DNA of 54,357 bases from positions 1 to 54,357 of the forward strand of contig QHZE01000460.1 in assembly GCA_003225335.1 (NCBI GenBank), given 5' to 3'. Within the stretch, counting starts at the first letter, position 1, and every line of letters starts with the position of its first letter. A model generated the notes under the pieces. It did not search any database, was not told the DNA's origin, and worked only from the letters and a program-made list of their open reading frames with translations. The position numbers and the translations under genes are program-made. The DNA comes from Acidobacteriota bacterium. GTDB lineage: Bacteria > Acidobacteriota > UBA6911. Below, piece by piece: positions 8,616-17,323 of this stretch.

Positions 8616-10223
8616 TCACGGTTGCGAGCCGATCGCTATGTTCATCAGACTCTGAATTTCCGTCTGGCTCAGCGCGCGGCTGTAGACGCGCAGCTCGTCC
8701 ACAGTCCCCCTGAGGTAGTCCGAACCGTCAAGCACTCGTCCGATCTGAAGGCTGGTCGGTGCAGCTGCGGTTGGACGTATCGTGGAACTGCCCTTCTCAT
8801 CCCCGTCGACATAGAATCGGTGTGTCGCTCCGTCAAAGGTGTAAACAATGTAATGCCATGTCCTGGACGGTTGGTTTGCGGCCACGAGCCAGCCGCCAGG
8901 ATCCTGCCAGACTCCAATTCGGGAGTCCTTGAATCCCGCCTGGATCGAGATCTGCTGCGCGTCATCGGCCAGCGAGACTACAGGCTCCGTCGAGGTCGAC
9001 CGTCTGCTCGCAGTGAACCAGTAGGCTATGGTCTGAGGAGCGTTCATTGCAGGCAAACCGGAACATGGAGCCGTCACGTAGGCATTTTTTCCATTGAACC
9101 AGAGTGCATTTCCGTACTTGCCCGTCGTCCAGCTCGCATTGAATAAGGTGCCGGTATTTGAGTTTCCAGAGTAATCCGCAGCCGTGGTTCCGGCGCCTTC
9201 GTCGAAGGAATACGCGACCACAAGGTCGGCGTTGAGAGGCGTCGTAGTCTTAAATGTGAAATCGGAGCTGGTAACAAGGTTCGTGGCCGCGTCCTTCGAC
9301 GTTACCCGGTAGTGGTAAATCGTACCGGCGGCAAGACCGCTGAGAGTTTGAGTGTGCGAGGTTGTCAGGGACGGATCCAACGCCGACGTGGATCCGTAAC
9401 TCGTCGATGTCCCGTATTGAACCTGTGAATTGGCCGCCTCGTTCGTGCTCCAGCGGATAGTCGCTGCATTGCCGCTGACGCCGCTGCTCGAAACGCTGCT
9501 TATGACAGGCGCGGTCGTGTCGGCCGTGGCGCTCGTCGTAAACGTGAAGTCGCCCGAGGTCGCCGGGTTGCCGGCGGCATCCACAGACTTTACCCGGAAG
9601 TGATACGTGGCGCTCGCCGCCAGGCCGCTGAGCCCCTGGGAGTGCGCCGTCACGAGCGTCGCGTTGAGCGGGGTCGAGGACCCGTACGAGGCCGTGGCGC
9701 CGTAATCCACCTGGCTGTTGGTCTGCTCGTTCGTGGTCCAGGTGACGGTGGCAGAGCTGAAGGTCACCGAGGAACTGGAGACCGCGCTGATGACGGGCGG
9801 GGTCGTGTCACCACCCGTCACAGCCGCGGTGGCCTGGTTTGAGAACCCGCTTTGCACGCCTGAACTGTCGTAGGCGGTAACTGCGAAATAGTAAGTTCCG
9901 GCGGCCAATCCTGTAACGGTGTACGTTGTCCTGGTTCCAACGTCCACAGACGTGCCATACGCTCCGGAAGCCGTTCCGAAATGGACCTTGTATCCGGCCG
10001 CGCCTGTGGAGGCGTTCCAGGCGAGATTAACATCTCCCGCAAAAGAGATCCCCGCAAAGGCCGAAAGACCTAAAACAACCGCCAGGATGGCGAAAGGAGT
10101 GGAGAATCCAAAACGGCGGTCGCTCACGAGGCCAACACTCCCGCGCTCTGTGCCGGTCGATGGGGGCTCGCCGCGCATGTTTCCCTTGGCATTACCCCTC
10201 AAGCGGATGGGATGTCTCCTCAT
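8616..10223 (-). CDS. Secreted fibronectin type III repeat protein with C-terminal LamG-like (concanavalin A-like) domain
   Basis: Three FN3-like units (VNLAWNASTGAAGYKVHFG...; DTTPPVISAVSSSSVTFSSATVTWTTNEQTNSQVDYG...; DTTAPVISSVSSSGVSGNAATIRWSTNEAANSQVQYG...), then LVVAYSFDEGAGTTAADYSGNSNTGTL...YLRGTVDELRVYSRALSQTEI. Confidence 0.85.
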   Translation of the reverse strand: MRRHPIRLRGNAKGNMRGEPPSTGTERGSVGLVSDRRFGFSTPFAILAVVLGLSAFAGISFAGDVNLAWNASTGAAGYKVHFGTASGAYGTSVDVGTRTTYTVTGLAAGTYYFAVTAYDSSGVQSGFSNQATAAVTGGDTTPPVISAVSSSSVTFSSATVTWTTNEQTNSQVDYGATASYGSSTPLNATLVTAHSQGLSGLAASATYHFRVKSVDAAGNPATSGDFTFTTSATADTTAPVISSVSSSGVSGNAATIRWSTNEAANSQVQYGTSTSYGSTSALDPSLTTSHTQTLSGLAAGTIYHYRVTSKDAATNLVTSSDFTFKTTTPLNADLVVAYSFDEGAGTTAADYSGNSNTGTLFNASWTTGKYGNALWFNGKNAYVTAPCSGLPAMNAPQTIAYWFTASRRSTSTEPVVSLADDAQQISIQAGFKDSRIGVWQDPGGWLVAANQPSRTWHYIVYTFDGATHRFYVDGDEKGSSTIRPTAAAPTSLQIGRVLDGSDYLRGTVDELRVYSRALSQTEIQSLMNIAIGSQP

Positions 10224-10627
10224 GGGTTATCTCCCTCTCTCTAACTGGGACCCGAACACCCTGCAGGGCCACAACCGCCCGGAGCTGTTCACGCAGAAAC
10301 TACTTCCAGCTCTTGTGGGAATCCAAGTCGTCGGATGGAAACGTCCGCGGCCTTTCTGCCGGCTATGTCTTAAGCGTAGAGGCGCGCCACAAAAGTGTGA
10401 TCCCAGTCTCAGATGCTGAAGAAATCTCTTTTGGCGAACAGCCTATCGCTCGCGGGCGTTTCTGGAACGGAATTCAATCCTTCCTGGGGCGCATTCCTTA
10501 CGACTGCGGTTTGACTAACTGAGGGAGACTTACAGGTACGTTTTTAGAACAAGAGCGTTTGCAAATCAAGTGAAAACTTTGGCGCCGCCTCTAATCGCAC
10601 CCGGAAAAGACGGAAAAGACAAGGGGC

Positions 10628-10656
10628 TTGCCGGTGTGGGAGGCCGCGCGTATAAT
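10628..10656 (+). promoter_or_regulatory. Sigma70-like promoter of trxB (TTGCCG - 17 nt - TATAAT)
   Basis: ttgccg gtgtgggaggccgcgcg tataat upstream of trxB. Confidence 0.65.
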
Positions 10657-10664
10657 CAGGGTTC

Positions 10665-10713
10665 CCGCGAGCTCATCTGGCGACCTGAAGCGTTGGATCT
10701 CGCGGTTTTTTTT
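10665..10713 (+). terminator. Terminator-like hairpin plus T8 in the trxB 5' leader (candidate attenuator)
   Basis: CCGCGAG (10665-10671) pairs with CTCGCGG (10699-10705), followed by TTTTTTTT; lies between the promoter and ATG 10737. Confidence 0.5.
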
Positions 10714-10736
10714 CAGGCTTTGACCTGACATCGGAC

Positions 10737-11678
10737 ATGAACAATCCCAGAAAGGTCGTCATCATTGGCTCCGGACCGGCGGGATTTACGGCAGCCATCT
10801 ATGCCGCACGGGCAAACCTTTCCCCATTGATGTTCATAGGGTCGCAGCCCGGGGGCCAGTTGATGCTGACGACGCTGGTCGAAAACTATCCAGGTTTTGT
10901 CGAGGGCATAGACGGACCGCCACTAATGGAACTGTTCCAGAAGCAAGCGGCACGTTTCGGAACCGAACTGATTCAGGACGATGTCACTGCGGTGGACTTC
11001 CGTCGCAACCCTTTCGCGGTGACAGCCCGTGAGGTGACAGTCGAGACCCAGACCGTGATTATCGCCACGGGAGCGTCCGCCAAGCTTCTCGGGTTGGAAA
11101 ACGAGTCCAGACTCATGGGGCGCGGTGTGTCTACCTGCGCGACTTGCGATGGGTTCTTTTTCAAGGACCAGGACGTCATGGTGGTGGGAGGAGGCGATAC
11201 GGCGATCGAAGAGGCGCTCTACCTTTCCCGCCTGGGCCGCAAAGTTGACGTGGTGCACCGCCGCGGTACCCTGCGAGCGTCCAAAATCCTGCAGGAGAGG
11301 GCCTTCAAAAATCCCAAGATCAATTTCATGTGGAACACCACCGTCGAGGACATCCTGGATCCAGCTCAGGGGAAAGTCAAGTCGGCTCGTTTGAGAAACC
11401 ACAAGACAAATACGGGTTGGGAGGTCGAGGTCGACGGCATTTTCATCGCTATTGGCCATCAACCTAACACATCGCTTTTTGAAGGGCAGCTCGACCTTCA
11501 GCCGAACAAATACATCAAAGTGAAGCCGGGTACAACGCAAACTTCCGTTCCGGGGGTTTTTGCCGCCGGTGACGTTCAGGATTACACCTACCGGCAGGCC
11601 GTGACCGCTGCGGGATCGGGCTGCATGGCAGCCCTGGAGGCCGAGCGCTACCTGGAAGAACACTACGCCAGTCACTAA
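10737..11678 (+). CDS. trxB: Thioredoxin-disulfide reductase
   Basis: VVIIGSGPAGFTAAIYAARA; CATCDG redox motif; VVGGGDTAIEEALYLSRLGRKVDVVHRR; VFAAGDVQD. Confidence 0.95.
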   Translation: MNNPRKVVIIGSGPAGFTAAIYAARANLSPLMFIGSQPGGQLMLTTLVENYPGFVEGIDGPPLMELFQKQAARFGTELIQDDVTAVDFRRNPFAVTAREVTVETQTVIIATGASAKLLGLENESRLMGRGVSTCATCDGFFFKDQDVMVVGGGDTAIEEALYLSRLGRKVDVVHRRGTLRASKILQERAFKNPKINFMWNTTVEDILDPAQGKVKSARLRNHKTNTGWEVEVDGIFIAIGHQPNTSLFEGQLDLQPNKYIKVKPGTTQTSVPGVFAAGDVQDYTYRQAVTAAGSGCMAALEAERYLEEHYASH

Positions 11679-11748
11679 TTGAGGATCGAAGATGGAGGAT
11701 AGAGACATCATGTTTGATCTCTCCACGCTCCATCCTCAATCCTCTATC
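11679..11748. repeat. Intergenic palindromic repeat (GAGGATGGAGGATAGAG type) at the trxB / acyltransferase convergent junction
   Basis: ttgaggatcgaagatggaggatagaga catcatgtttga tctctccacgctccatcctcaatcctctatcg. Confidence 0.7.
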
Positions 11749-12742
11749 GTCTGTCTTTACGTTGCTTCAAAAACTCCATGAGATCTTCGGGGGAAAGCTC
11801 GTACAGATCAGGAGAATTCTCATCGGGCCGGTTCTTCCAGCGCTTATGTCCCCAAAGCCACGTCTCTGGGTACTGCCGGATAATACCTTCCAGGATCCGG
11901 TTGAACACTCTGGTGTTTAACTCTACATCCCGATTCATGTCTCCCGTGCGTATCAGGTCGAGAGGCTCCAGAAACCTGATTCTGTATTTACCGCCGATCG
12001 AAGGCGTAAGGAACCCGGGAAGCACGACTGCATGGGTTCGAAGGGCAAACAGCGCCAGGCTGGTGGACGTCGCCGCAGGAACGCCAAAAAGGTCCGCAAA
12101 AATCCCTTCCTGCGGGCTGGTGTTTTGATCCATCAGGATTCCCACCGCCTCGCCCTGCTTCAGTTTTTCCAGAATCACGCGAGTTGAATTCTTCTTGGGG
12201 ACGGTCTTGTTTCCCGAAGCCTCCCGCAGCCGGAGCACGTATCGTTCGAGGGGAGGATTGTCCAAAGGACGCGTTACGAAGCTCAGAGGGTAACCATACA
12301 AGGCGTGCGCCGCGGGGAGGAGCTCCCAGGCGCTGAAATGACCGGTCAAGTACAGCAAAGGTTTTCCCGTCCGACGGGCCAGGAGATAATTCTCCAGTCC
12401 AAATTGAGAGTCATATTCCACCAGAGAGCCTATGTTTTGAGGAGAAAGCAAGGGAAGGCGAGCTGCCTCGACAAGGTTGCGGGCGGTATTCTGAAAACTC
12501 CTCCAACCGATGCGATCGCGTTCCCGGGGCGTCAGCTCCGGGAACGCGATCGTTAAGTTTGTCCTGGCGATTCGACGATGCTTAACATCCACCCAATACG
12601 CGAGCAGCGCTGCCAGGTTCAGCATGCCGATGCTCAGGCTTCGCGGCAGCAGGCGAAACAGAGCCATTAGGAAGCGTGCTGTAAGGTAAGCGATGTAGGA
12701 TTGCAATTTGTGGCGTTCCTGAGGCGATGCTATACTTGCCAA
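11744..12742 (-). CDS. Lysophospholipid / lipid A biosynthesis acyltransferase (LpxL/HtrB-like)
   Basis: GHFSAWE (HxxxxE) motif; RTNLTIAFPELTPRERDRI; GEAVGILMDQNTSPQEGIFADLFGVPAATSTSLALFA. Start may be internal (MALFRLLPRS). Confidence 0.85.
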   Translation of the reverse strand: MASIASPQERHKLQSYIAYLTARFLMALFRLLPRSLSIGMLNLAALLAYWVDVKHRRIARTNLTIAFPELTPRERDRIGWRSFQNTARNLVEAARLPLLSPQNIGSLVEYDSQFGLENYLLARRTGKPLLYLTGHFSAWELLPAAHALYGYPLSFVTRPLDNPPLERYVLRLREASGNKTVPKKNSTRVILEKLKQGEAVGILMDQNTSPQEGIFADLFGVPAATSTSLALFALRTHAVVLPGFLTPSIGGKYRIRFLEPLDLIRTGDMNRDVELNTRVFNRILEGIIRQYPETWLWGHKRWKNRPDENSPDLYELSPEDLMEFLKQRKDRR

Positions 12743-12838
12743 GTTTCATCAGTTGCGGCGCGCTATCGGCGTCATAGCTCAGGAATTGTGCCGCCATTTC
12801 GGGATACAGTGGATACCGTAAAGAAGCTCTTTAAGGTC

Positions 12839-13498
12839 ATGAACCATGGGGCAGTCTGCCCCGCGATCTTTCGGTCGAGCCTCGTAATCTTGATTCTAAG
12901 CGCGCTCGCCATCGGGGGATATAAGGCCCGTCCCTGGACCATCGGAGCGGCCGAGAGTTACCCCGCGCGGCTGCATAGCGAAGGAGTCACTATTGCCGTT
13001 CAGCCCCTTTTTCAGGATTCGCTTGCCGCTCGCGTCTTCGACAAAAGCGACATCGTGACGCGCGGCATTATGCCCGTCGCGCTCCTGATTTTCAACGATA
13101 ACGACTTTCCCGTGCAGGTTGATGGCGCTTCGGCGGAGCTGATTCACGAAGAAGACCGGCTTCGAACTCTCGAGCCCGGCCAGGTTGTCCACGGGCTCTT
13201 CTCCAAAGACAAGAGGAATGTTTGGGTTCCGCAGCCTGTTCCGCGACTCCCGGGAGGAGGGCGCTCTGATGCCGAAGCTCTTGACGACTTTGAGCATAAA
13301 TTCTTCGACCGAAAGATCGCGGAGCCCCATAACAAGGCAGGCGGATTTCTCTACCTTCGGCTGCCCCAATCGAAGGATATACGCGGATACCTTGCGGAGT
13401 CGCGCATTTACATTCCCGAAATCTCCCGGGTGGATACGGGCGCACCGATGATCTATTTTGAGATTGACCTGCGCCCCGCGGTCGATGCAGTCCCGTGA
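12839..13498 (+). CDS. Hypothetical secreted/membrane-anchored protein
   Basis: Single N-terminal hydrophobic stretch (SSLVILILSALAIGG) and continuous ORF; no family recognised. Confidence 0.6.
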   Translation: MNHGAVCPAIFRSSLVILILSALAIGGYKARPWTIGAAESYPARLHSEGVTIAVQPLFQDSLAARVFDKSDIVTRGIMPVALLIFNDNDFPVQVDGASAELIHEEDRLRTLEPGQVVHGLFSKDKRNVWVPQPVPRLPGGGRSDAEALDDFEHKFFDRKIAEPHNKAGGFLYLRLPQSKDIRGYLAESRIYIPEISRVDTGAPMIYFEIDLRPAVDAVP

Positions 13499-13585
13499 TT
13501 CTTCGTGATTCGGTCGTGTCTTCGTGGTGGATTGGGCCCGGCCCTTCCCACGAAGAACGAAGACGCAAAGGCAGGCCCCGCATAG
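13499..13585. repeat. Intergenic module-B type repeat (ttcttcgtgattcggtcgtgtcttcgtggtgg ... ccacgaagaacgaagacgcaaagg)
   Basis: Inverted arms of the CACGAAGACACGAAG family. Confidence 0.65.
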
Positions 13586-13634
13586 AATTTGCATCAATGT
13601 TTTCTTCAAGCGGGCGATAAGAAAAGGGTAGAGC

Positions 13635-13784
13635 ATGTCGAAAGATGGCCAAGCTGAGGCGCCGGCGGCGGAGCTGATCATAGTGCCCCCCCAAGAGTCC
13701 ATTCGCTGGAGCGCCTGCGGAGAGGAGAGACTGTCCGCTGGTTTCCGCTTGAGGCCGGAAACGGAGGACATCTTTCAGGACTGA
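13635..13784 (+). CDS. Small ORF, 49 aa, hypothetical
   Basis: ATG...TGA frame MSKDGQAEAPAAELIIVPPQESIRWSACGEERLSAGFRLRPETEDIFQD between two hypothetical genes; below the ORF-track size cut-off. Confidence 0.3.
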   Translation: MSKDGQAEAPAAELIIVPPQESIRWSACGEERLSAGFRLRPETEDIFQD

Positions 13785-13860
13785 CCGGCTCTGAGAAAAG
13801 TGTTTAAGGAACCGATAGCGGCTTCTCCCCCAAGCACGTCGCCAGGAAAAACTTCCGCCG

Positions 13861-15270
13861 ATGCCATCCAATCCCAAGTCGCGCCCTTCTCGAGATTCCT
13901 TTCTCGAAACTCTCAACGCCGAGACGTTGGCGGGAACGGAAAACCTCTCTGCCTGGCTCCGCCATGTCGCTGCGCAAGAGAGAACTGAAATCGTCTTCGA
14001 GCTGGAGGCCTGGCTTCGGGGCTTGCGTGCGTTTTTTGACATTCGGCACCTTCCGCTGACGGGGGCTGAGCGCGCCAACCTGGTAAGTCGAAGTTTCTCT
14101 CCCGAAATTCGCATCGTGTACCGCACCCTCCTGCACGTCGAAAGGATAAGCAACGCCATACTCAGCGTGGGACAGCCCCAGAAGCTCGAGTTCGAGACTT
14201 TCGTGGAGGCACAGCTCCGAAAGGGAGCTCGGCCGGACCTGCAGGTCAGCAGGGTTTTGGAACAGCCTACGCCGTTGGACAGCCTGTCGCACTTCCTGGA
14301 AGCCCTAAATGATCTGAGAATGATGGTGCAGGCTCTAAAGGACGCGCCCGACCAGAGCTACCCCGTCTTTCTCGGCATCGGGCGATGCTTCCAGCGGGAC
14401 CTGCGAGATTGCCGGTACATCGACATGCTCCTTACCCAGCAGTTCAAGGTGCAATTCGATCAGGTGGATAATACTGTCGTGAGATCCCTCTTGCGAAGCA
14501 TACGCGACAAACAAGTCCGGCAAAATGTATCCCTTGCCCTCCTTCATCTGTACCGTCTGCTCCGGTATTTGAAGATCGTTTCCCAGGATCTGGTCAGGGA
14601 TCGTCCTCTGCGCCACTACCTGGTAATCTTCTCGCTTCTCCACGAAGAAATGGGCAATCTCTCTCAGTTTCTCAAAGCCGGTTTCCTCCGCCGGCAACAA
14701 GCCGGGCAGGGCCTCTGGAATGCGGTTGAGCTGATCGTGTATTCTCTTCAAATCGAGTCTCAGCGCGCGCTCGAGCGCGAGCTGGTCTTCGTTTCACAGG
14801 AGCGCCAGGCCCCTCCGATTTACACCAAGATCGAAAACAGTCACGGGCTGCTGCGCAATTGCTTCCAGAGCTCCATCGTCGCTCTGGTCCAGGCTTTAGA
14901 CAAATCCGTAGATGCGAAAACCATCTTCCCGTCGATGGTCGATCGGTTGCAGGAAGCACAGAAGCTCCTTCAGGAGCTCTGGGATCTACGCCAGGCCATT
15001 AAGGACTTATTGGACAAAGGGAAGGAATTCGATCTGAACCGCGTCATGGACCGCCTCACGAGTTTTCGAGAGTCCTCGCTACGCTACTTGATGTATCGGG
15101 ATTGGGGCGAATTTGAAAGGTTGTCGGATGCGATTATCACAGCGACGAGTGAGATCGAGTTGCGCACTCTCCTCCGCAAGTTCGTGAGCTTTCTCGAAGC
15201 CCTGGTTCAGGAGGTCTCGAATCGCAGTGTCCTGCGGGAATCGCCTGCAGAATCAATCCTTAGACAATGA
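13861..15270 (+). CDS. Large predicted all-alpha hypothetical protein (469 aa)
   Basis: Long ORF in a coding-like frame; helix-rich, charged sequence; 4-nt overlap (ATGA) with the next gene. Confidence 0.7.
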   Translation: MPSNPKSRPSRDSFLETLNAETLAGTENLSAWLRHVAAQERTEIVFELEAWLRGLRAFFDIRHLPLTGAERANLVSRSFSPEIRIVYRTLLHVERISNAILSVGQPQKLEFETFVEAQLRKGARPDLQVSRVLEQPTPLDSLSHFLEALNDLRMMVQALKDAPDQSYPVFLGIGRCFQRDLRDCRYIDMLLTQQFKVQFDQVDNTVVRSLLRSIRDKQVRQNVSLALLHLYRLLRYLKIVSQDLVRDRPLRHYLVIFSLLHEEMGNLSQFLKAGFLRRQQAGQGLWNAVELIVYSLQIESQRALERELVFVSQERQAPPIYTKIENSHGLLRNCFQSSIVALVQALDKSVDAKTIFPSMVDRLQEAQKLLQELWDLRQAIKDLLDKGKEFDLNRVMDRLTSFRESSLRYLMYRDWGEFERLSDAIITATSEIELRTLLRKFVSFLEALVQEVSNRSVLRESPAESILRQ

Positions 15271-15887
15271 GCCAGGGTCAGGTGCCTGTAAGAATTATGA
15301 GATTGAAGCGCGCGTTCCTGTGGTCTTCTCTGGGAGGCGTGGCTCTGGGCGTTGGCGTGGCCCTCATAGGAAAGATGGCTCGCAAGCCCGCCTTAAGCCC
15401 TCTCGTTTACGAGAAGATTCCTCCCGGCTGCAAGAGAATATCTCTATGGACCGAGCGATTTGAGATTGGGGTAGCGGGGAAGCCGAGTGTTGCGCACGAT
15501 GAATATCTACTGCAGGTCACGCCTTTCAAGGTGTGGAGTTTCTTGAACCTTCCGTCGCCGGACAACAAGGCTCTGCAGGAGGGCATCCCTGTATACCACG
15601 CCACAGTGATCCGGCACCTCGAACCCGTGAACGGAGAAAACGGGCCGGAAGAAGCTCACGGTCGGGAAGAAACTCAAATCCAGGATCGCTTCTATGGGAT
15701 CCTGTCCGCGAGCGGCGGGCCAGGGAAATCGCCCGGCCCAAACTTGCTCGCTCGGGGTGGGTCGCTGGAGTTGCGTAAGTGCAGCGTGGGCGGCACCAGC
15801 AATGCGGTCGAAACCGGAGAGGTGCATCGCTCTACCGGCCTGGTCCTCAATTATCGCTTTGAGTATACCTATGCCGTTACCGACTGA
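15267..15887 (+). CDS. Hypothetical protein with N-terminal membrane anchor
   Basis: RAFLWSSLGGVALGVGVALIGK TM; translationally coupled (ATGA) to 13861-15270. Confidence 0.6.
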   Translation: MSQGQVPVRIMRLKRAFLWSSLGGVALGVGVALIGKMARKPALSPLVYEKIPPGCKRISLWTERFEIGVAGKPSVAHDEYLLQVTPFKVWSFLNLPSPDNKALQEGIPVYHATVIRHLEPVNGENGPEEAHGREETQIQDRFYGILSASGGPGKSPGPNLLARGGSLELRKCSVGGTSNAVETGEVHRSTGLVLNYRFEYTYAVTD

Positions 15888-15916
15888 TCCTCCCGGCAAG
15901 TGGCAAAGCGTTCTTT

Positions 15917-15954
15917 AGAGACACGGAGAAAAACCTTGTCTCCGTGGCTAAATC
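15917..15954. repeat. Short intergenic inverted repeat, AGACACGGAGA...TCTCCGTGGCT type
   Basis: agagacacggagaaaaaccttgtctccgtggct. Confidence 0.5.
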
Positions 15955-16032
15955 GGTTGCGGTTGGGTGGGCCGGGGCGAAGCGTTTCCTATAGCGGGAC
16001 CACACGAGAGACAAAGGCGGCCTAGGATTGGC

Positions 16033-17025
16033 CTAGGATATGATGGCGCCTTTTACCAAGCGCCCCACATGGAACTCGAGCTTGCCGTCCCCCACCTCCA
16101 CATGTATCACTTCGTTGGGATCCAGCCCCTTTTCGGCAATCATGCTCGCCAGCGGGTACTCCAGATATTCGCGGACCGCACGGCGCAGCGGCCGTGCCCC
16201 GTAGCGAAGGTTCGTACCGCGCTCGATCAGGAATTTCTTGGATGGGTCGGATATGACCGTTCCGACGCCGGCCATGGCGAGGCGGGCGCGCGTGTCCAGC
16301 AAGAACTTGTCCAGTATAGCCAGCAGATGCTCTTCCTTTAGCCGGTTAAAGGTAATGATTTCGTCGATCCGGTTGATGAACTCCGGGCTGAAGAAATCCT
16401 CGACGGCCCCGATGCAGACGGTCTGGATCTTGGCATCCGCAGAATCCTGATCCAGTTCCTCGAACTTATGACTGGGCGGGCTGAATCCGATGACGGCATT
16501 CTTGGTAATGTCGTCCACCTCCTTGGCGCATACGTTGCTGGTCATCATGATAAAGCAGTTTCTGAAGGTAAGATCTACGGCCCGCCCGGTCTTCAGTTCG
16601 CCGCGCTCCAGGATCTGGAGAAGGAGGTCGTAGAAAGCGCGATCCGCCTTCTCTAACTCCTCAAAAATCACAATCGTGAGCTTTCTGTCCAGTTTTTCCT
16701 GGGTCAGAAACGGAGGCTGTTCGTGCCCCACATACCCTGGAGGCGCGCCCACGAGCTTGGCTACGTCGTGGGGATTCTTGAACTCGGTGCAGTTAACTGC
16801 CACAACTTCGTTCTCATCGCCGTGCAATACCTTGGCCAGGGAACGGCCGATCTGGCTTTTACCAGTCCCGGTGGGCCCCAGGAAGAGAAAGGTCCCGAGG
16901 GGACGCCGCGGGTCGCAGATTCCAAGATCGGCAACCATTACAGCCCGCACTACCGCGTCTATGGCACGGTCCTGGCCAATGATCTCTTTTCTCATCTGTT
17001 CGCGGAGTTCCTGAGCCTTAAGCAC
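16033..17025 (-). CDS. Single-AAA module Clp-like ATPase (AAA_2 / ClpB D2-like)
   Basis: GPTGTGKS Walker A; VIFEELEKADRAFYDLLLQIL Walker B region; FSPEFINRIDEIITFNRL; NLRYGARPLRRAVREYLEYPLA sensor 2; GTG start at 17025. Confidence 0.85.
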   Translation of the reverse strand: MLKAQELREQMRKEIIGQDRAIDAVVRAVMVADLGICDPRRPLGTFLFLGPTGTGKSQIGRSLAKVLHGDENEVVAVNCTEFKNPHDVAKLVGAPPGYVGHEQPPFLTQEKLDRKLTIVIFEELEKADRAFYDLLLQILERGELKTGRAVDLTFRNCFIMMTSNVCAKEVDDITKNAVIGFSPPSHKFEELDQDSADAKIQTVCIGAVEDFFSPEFINRIDEIITFNRLKEEHLLAILDKFLLDTRARLAMAGVGTVISDPSKKFLIERGTNLRYGARPLRRAVREYLEYPLASMIAEKGLDPNEVIHVEVGDGKLEFHVGRLVKGAIIS

Positions 17026-17323
17026 GGTGCCTCCCTTCGCGCGTTCTGGAACGCTATTATAGATTACGCAAAACAACAAAAGGTTTCCGAATCTGATGTT
17101 TGGAGCTCGGTGAAGACCGCAGCCCGAAGGCCAAACACCCCACACCTTTTGAAGCATTGCTTTGAATGTGCTCCGATCAAGTCCTGATGGAACACAGCAG
17201 GCAGGGATGCACCGAAATTACACGGTAACCCGGAAACGGAAGCTCCGTGTGCACCCGTGCCTATAGTTCATATCGGCGCGAGGCCCAAAAGCATTTCGAT
17301 GCCGTGGAGAAATATGCTAGCTT

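Noticed and set aside
10224-10560. Possible c-di-GMP riboswitch upstream of the FN3/PilZ genes
   Set aside because: Tempting because of the PilZ gene and small hairpins around 10330-10370, but the GEMM-I core (GGGCAAACC...CGCAAAGCC) is not present on either strand by eye. A covariance-model search (Infernal/Rfam) would settle it.
13092-14159. 355-aa minus-strand ORF overlapping two plus-strand hypotheticals
   Set aside because: Low-complexity, Arg/Ser-rich translation typical of a shadow frame. The plus-strand frames have better starts, hydrophobic leaders and ATGA coupling.
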